Source of the DNA: JAIVGV01 sp035295985
GTDB lineage: Bacteria; Acidobacteriota; Blastocatellia; Pyrinomonadales; Pyrinomonadaceae
NCBI GenBank assembly: GCA_035295985.1
Contig: DATHBT010000069.1
Span: forward strand, 1-16,574
Length of the DNA: 16,574 nt
Reading direction: 5' to 3'
Shown: positions 15,541 to 16,574 of the stretch, piece by piece
Position numbering within the stretch: the first letter of the stretch is position 1
Layout: every line of letters begins with the position of its first letter
Program-made: the position numbers and the translations under genes
The notes under the pieces: generated by a model
What the model saw: only the letters and a program-made list of their open reading frames with translations
Told to the model about the DNA's origin: nothing
Databases searched by the model: none

Positions 15541-15656
15541 TAGCTGTTAGCTATTAGCTGTTAGCTGTTAGCCGGACGAAAGCAGCACCCAGCTTTCGGC
15601 CCCGGCTCGGCTCCGGGTTTTGCTAATAGCTAACAGCTAATAGCTAACGGCTCTTT
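15539..15656. repeat. Large heptad hairpin between the rhodanese and DUF309 genes
   Basis: Five NNTAGCY-type units (15539-15573, for example GTTAGCT and ATTAGCT) face five units of the reverse type (15622-15656, GCTAATA, GCTAACA). The segments 15546-15572 and 15622-15648 pair over 27 bp with one G-U. The 49-nt apex has its own hairpins: CGAAAGC/GCTTTCG (15577-15583 with 15592-15598) and CCCGG/CCGGG (15601-15605 with 15613-15617). It fills the whole gap between the two genes. Confidence 0.85.
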
Positions 15657-15986
15657 TCAGTACCTCGGCACGCCCCCGTCAACTTCCGTTGACCAGCGGT
15701 CGATGCCGCCGGCGAGGTTGTTGAGTCGCGTGAAGCCGGAGCGGGCGAGGACGGCGCAGACGTGTGCGCTGCGTATGCCGTGGTGGCACATCACGACCAG
15801 CTCCTCTTCGGGGTCGAGCGCGGCGGCCCACTCGCTGAAGCGCGAGAGCGGCAGCAGCTCCGCGCCTTCGACGCGCGCCAGCTCGAACTCCTCCGGCTCG
15901 CGCACGTCGATCAGGCGCACGCGCTCGCCACGAGCCGCGCGCTCGGCGAACCCCGCCGGGGTGATCGTGTTGTAGCCCTGGCTCAT
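15657..15986 (-). CDS. Single-domain rhodanese (sulfurtransferase)
   Basis: A 109-residue cytosolic rhodanese of the GlpE/PspE size class. It moves sulfane sulfur through a cysteine persulfide. Motifs: LIDVREPEEFELARVEGA (25-42, the typical DVRE and HIxGA-like segment, with VEGA), the active-site loop CHHGIRS (67-73) with Cys67 as the nucleophile, and the C-terminal NLAGGIDRWS (90-99). The loop reads C-H-H-G rather than the C-R-S-G or C-x-x-G-x-R of thiosulfate enzymes; this form is common in rhodaneses of unknown donor. The ATG at 15986 follows the flavoprotein stop codon by 27 nt without a clear ribosome-binding site. Pairing with a thioredoxin-reductase-like protein suggests sulfur or redox work, by inference. 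Confidence 0.92.
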   Translation of the reverse strand: MSQGYNTITPAGFAERAARGERVRLIDVREPEEFELARVEGAELLPLSRFSEWAAALDPEEELVVMCHHGIRSAHVCAVLARSGFTRLNNLAGGIDRWSTEVDGGVPRY

Positions 15987-16013
15987 AATGCGAACGACTT
16001 TCGCGCCCGGCGC

Positions 16014-16574
16014 TCAACCGCCCGCGCCGTTCAGCCGCGCGGCGATCACTTTGGCGGCGGTCGCGCCCGCGCCGACCGCGCCCGCAATCGTCGGCGCGAG
16101 CGGGCTTGCCACGTCGCCGACGGCGAAGACGTTCTCGGCGCTCGTCTCGTGCTCGGAGTTCGTGCGGACGTAGCCGCGCTCGTCCGTCTCCAACTGGCCG
16201 AGGAACAGCTCCGTGTTCGGCTCGTAGCCGACGCGGACGAGCACGCCGCCGACGGCCATCTGGAAGGGTTTGAGCGCGCCGTGCCGCCTGATCTCGACGG
16301 CCTCCACGCGGTCGCCGCCGATGACGCGCACGAGTTCGGCCTCTTTGAACACGGTGACGCAGTGTGTCCCCTGCAACCGTTCGACGAACTCCGCGCGCGC
16401 TCTCAGTTTCTTGCCGCGGTGTACGAGAGTCACGGTCGGGCAGACGTCGGCGAGCAGCAGCGCGTTCTCGACGGCCGAGTCGCCGCCGCCGACGACGACC
16501 ACGTCGCGCCCCGCGAACAGCTCGCGGTCGCGCCGCGCCGACTCGATCATGCCGCGCCCCGCGAACTCCGCCTC
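16014..16574 (-). CDS. Thioredoxin-reductase-like NAD(P)H flavoprotein, N-terminus outside window
   Basis: The C-terminal 186 residues are present. The open frame continues past base 16574, so the N-terminal FAD-binding part is missing. The NADPH-binding part begins with VVVVGGGDSAVENAL (GGGDSA at 16490-16473), followed by VHRGKKLRARAEF, a likely 2'-phosphate contact. The FAD-closing block near the end is VFAVGDVASPLAPTIAGAVGAGATAA. In thioredoxin reductase the redox CATC lies about 15 residues before GGGDSA, after a G-R-G turn; here that stretch reads GRGMIESARRDRELFAGRD and has no cysteine. It is therefore more like the cysteine-free ferredoxin/flavodoxin-NADP reductases (YumC type) or YpdA-like enzymes than a true thioredoxin reductase. 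The rhodanese follows on the same strand. Confidence 0.85.
   Translation of the reverse strand, partial: EAEFAGRGMIESARRDRELFAGRDVVVVGGGDSAVENALLLADVCPTVTLVHRGKKLRARAEFVERLQGTHCVTVFKEAELVRVIGGDRVEAVEIRRHGALKPFQMAVGGVLVRVGYEPNTELFLGQLETDERGYVRTNSEHETSAENVFAVGDVASPLAPTIAGAVGAGATAAKVIAARLNGAGG

Noticed and set aside
15539..15656. CRISPR array or insertion-sequence ends
   Set aside because: Units are 7 nt without spacers, and no transposase or target duplication is visible.

Overview
This GC-rich window (16.6 kb) looks like chromosomal DNA from an Acidobacteriota bacterium, perhaps class Blastocatellia. The clearest marker is a tandem pair of secreted proteins of the VWFA-related type that is abundant in Acidobacteria; the class is an inference from gene style and composition, since no marker RNA is present. 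No phage, insertion sequence, CRISPR array, tRNA or rRNA was seen.

Layout. (1) 1-149, minus: 5' part of an FmdB-type zinc-ribbon protein with its own promoter. (2) 629-3640, plus: a lytic transglycosylase closed by a clear terminator, then a sigma-54 activator with two GAF domains under its own sigma-70-type promoter. (3) 3858-4936, plus: a YtxH-domain protein and a small membrane/coiled-coil protein. (4) 5120-10852, plus: ileS - lspA - lgt - RluA-family pseudouridine synthase. This joins isoleucyl-tRNA charging, two enzymes of lipoprotein maturation (lgt adds diacylglycerol, lspA removes the signal peptide) and rRNA modification. (5) 11178-13379, plus: two tandem exported VWFA-domain proteins with intact MIDAS motifs. 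(6) 13521-16574, minus, read right to left: a thioredoxin-reductase-like flavoprotein (cut by the window edge), a rhodanese, a DUF309 protein, a DUF4149 membrane protein and a protein related to the selenoprotein B subunits of glycine/D-proline reductases. Several members suggest thiol or sulfur redox chemistry, but the joint role is inference.

The most striking structure is between the genes. Nine of the twelve gaps longer than about 50 nt carry degenerate direct repeats with a 7-nt period. The repeated word differs from gap to gap but is related within a gap, and in most gaps two arms face each other and form long hairpins (up to 27 bp). Two word families recur in distant gaps. The heptads lie in gaps with tandem or convergent genes and often form plausible terminators, but they also run into leaders and in one case touch the -10 box and start codon of a gene.
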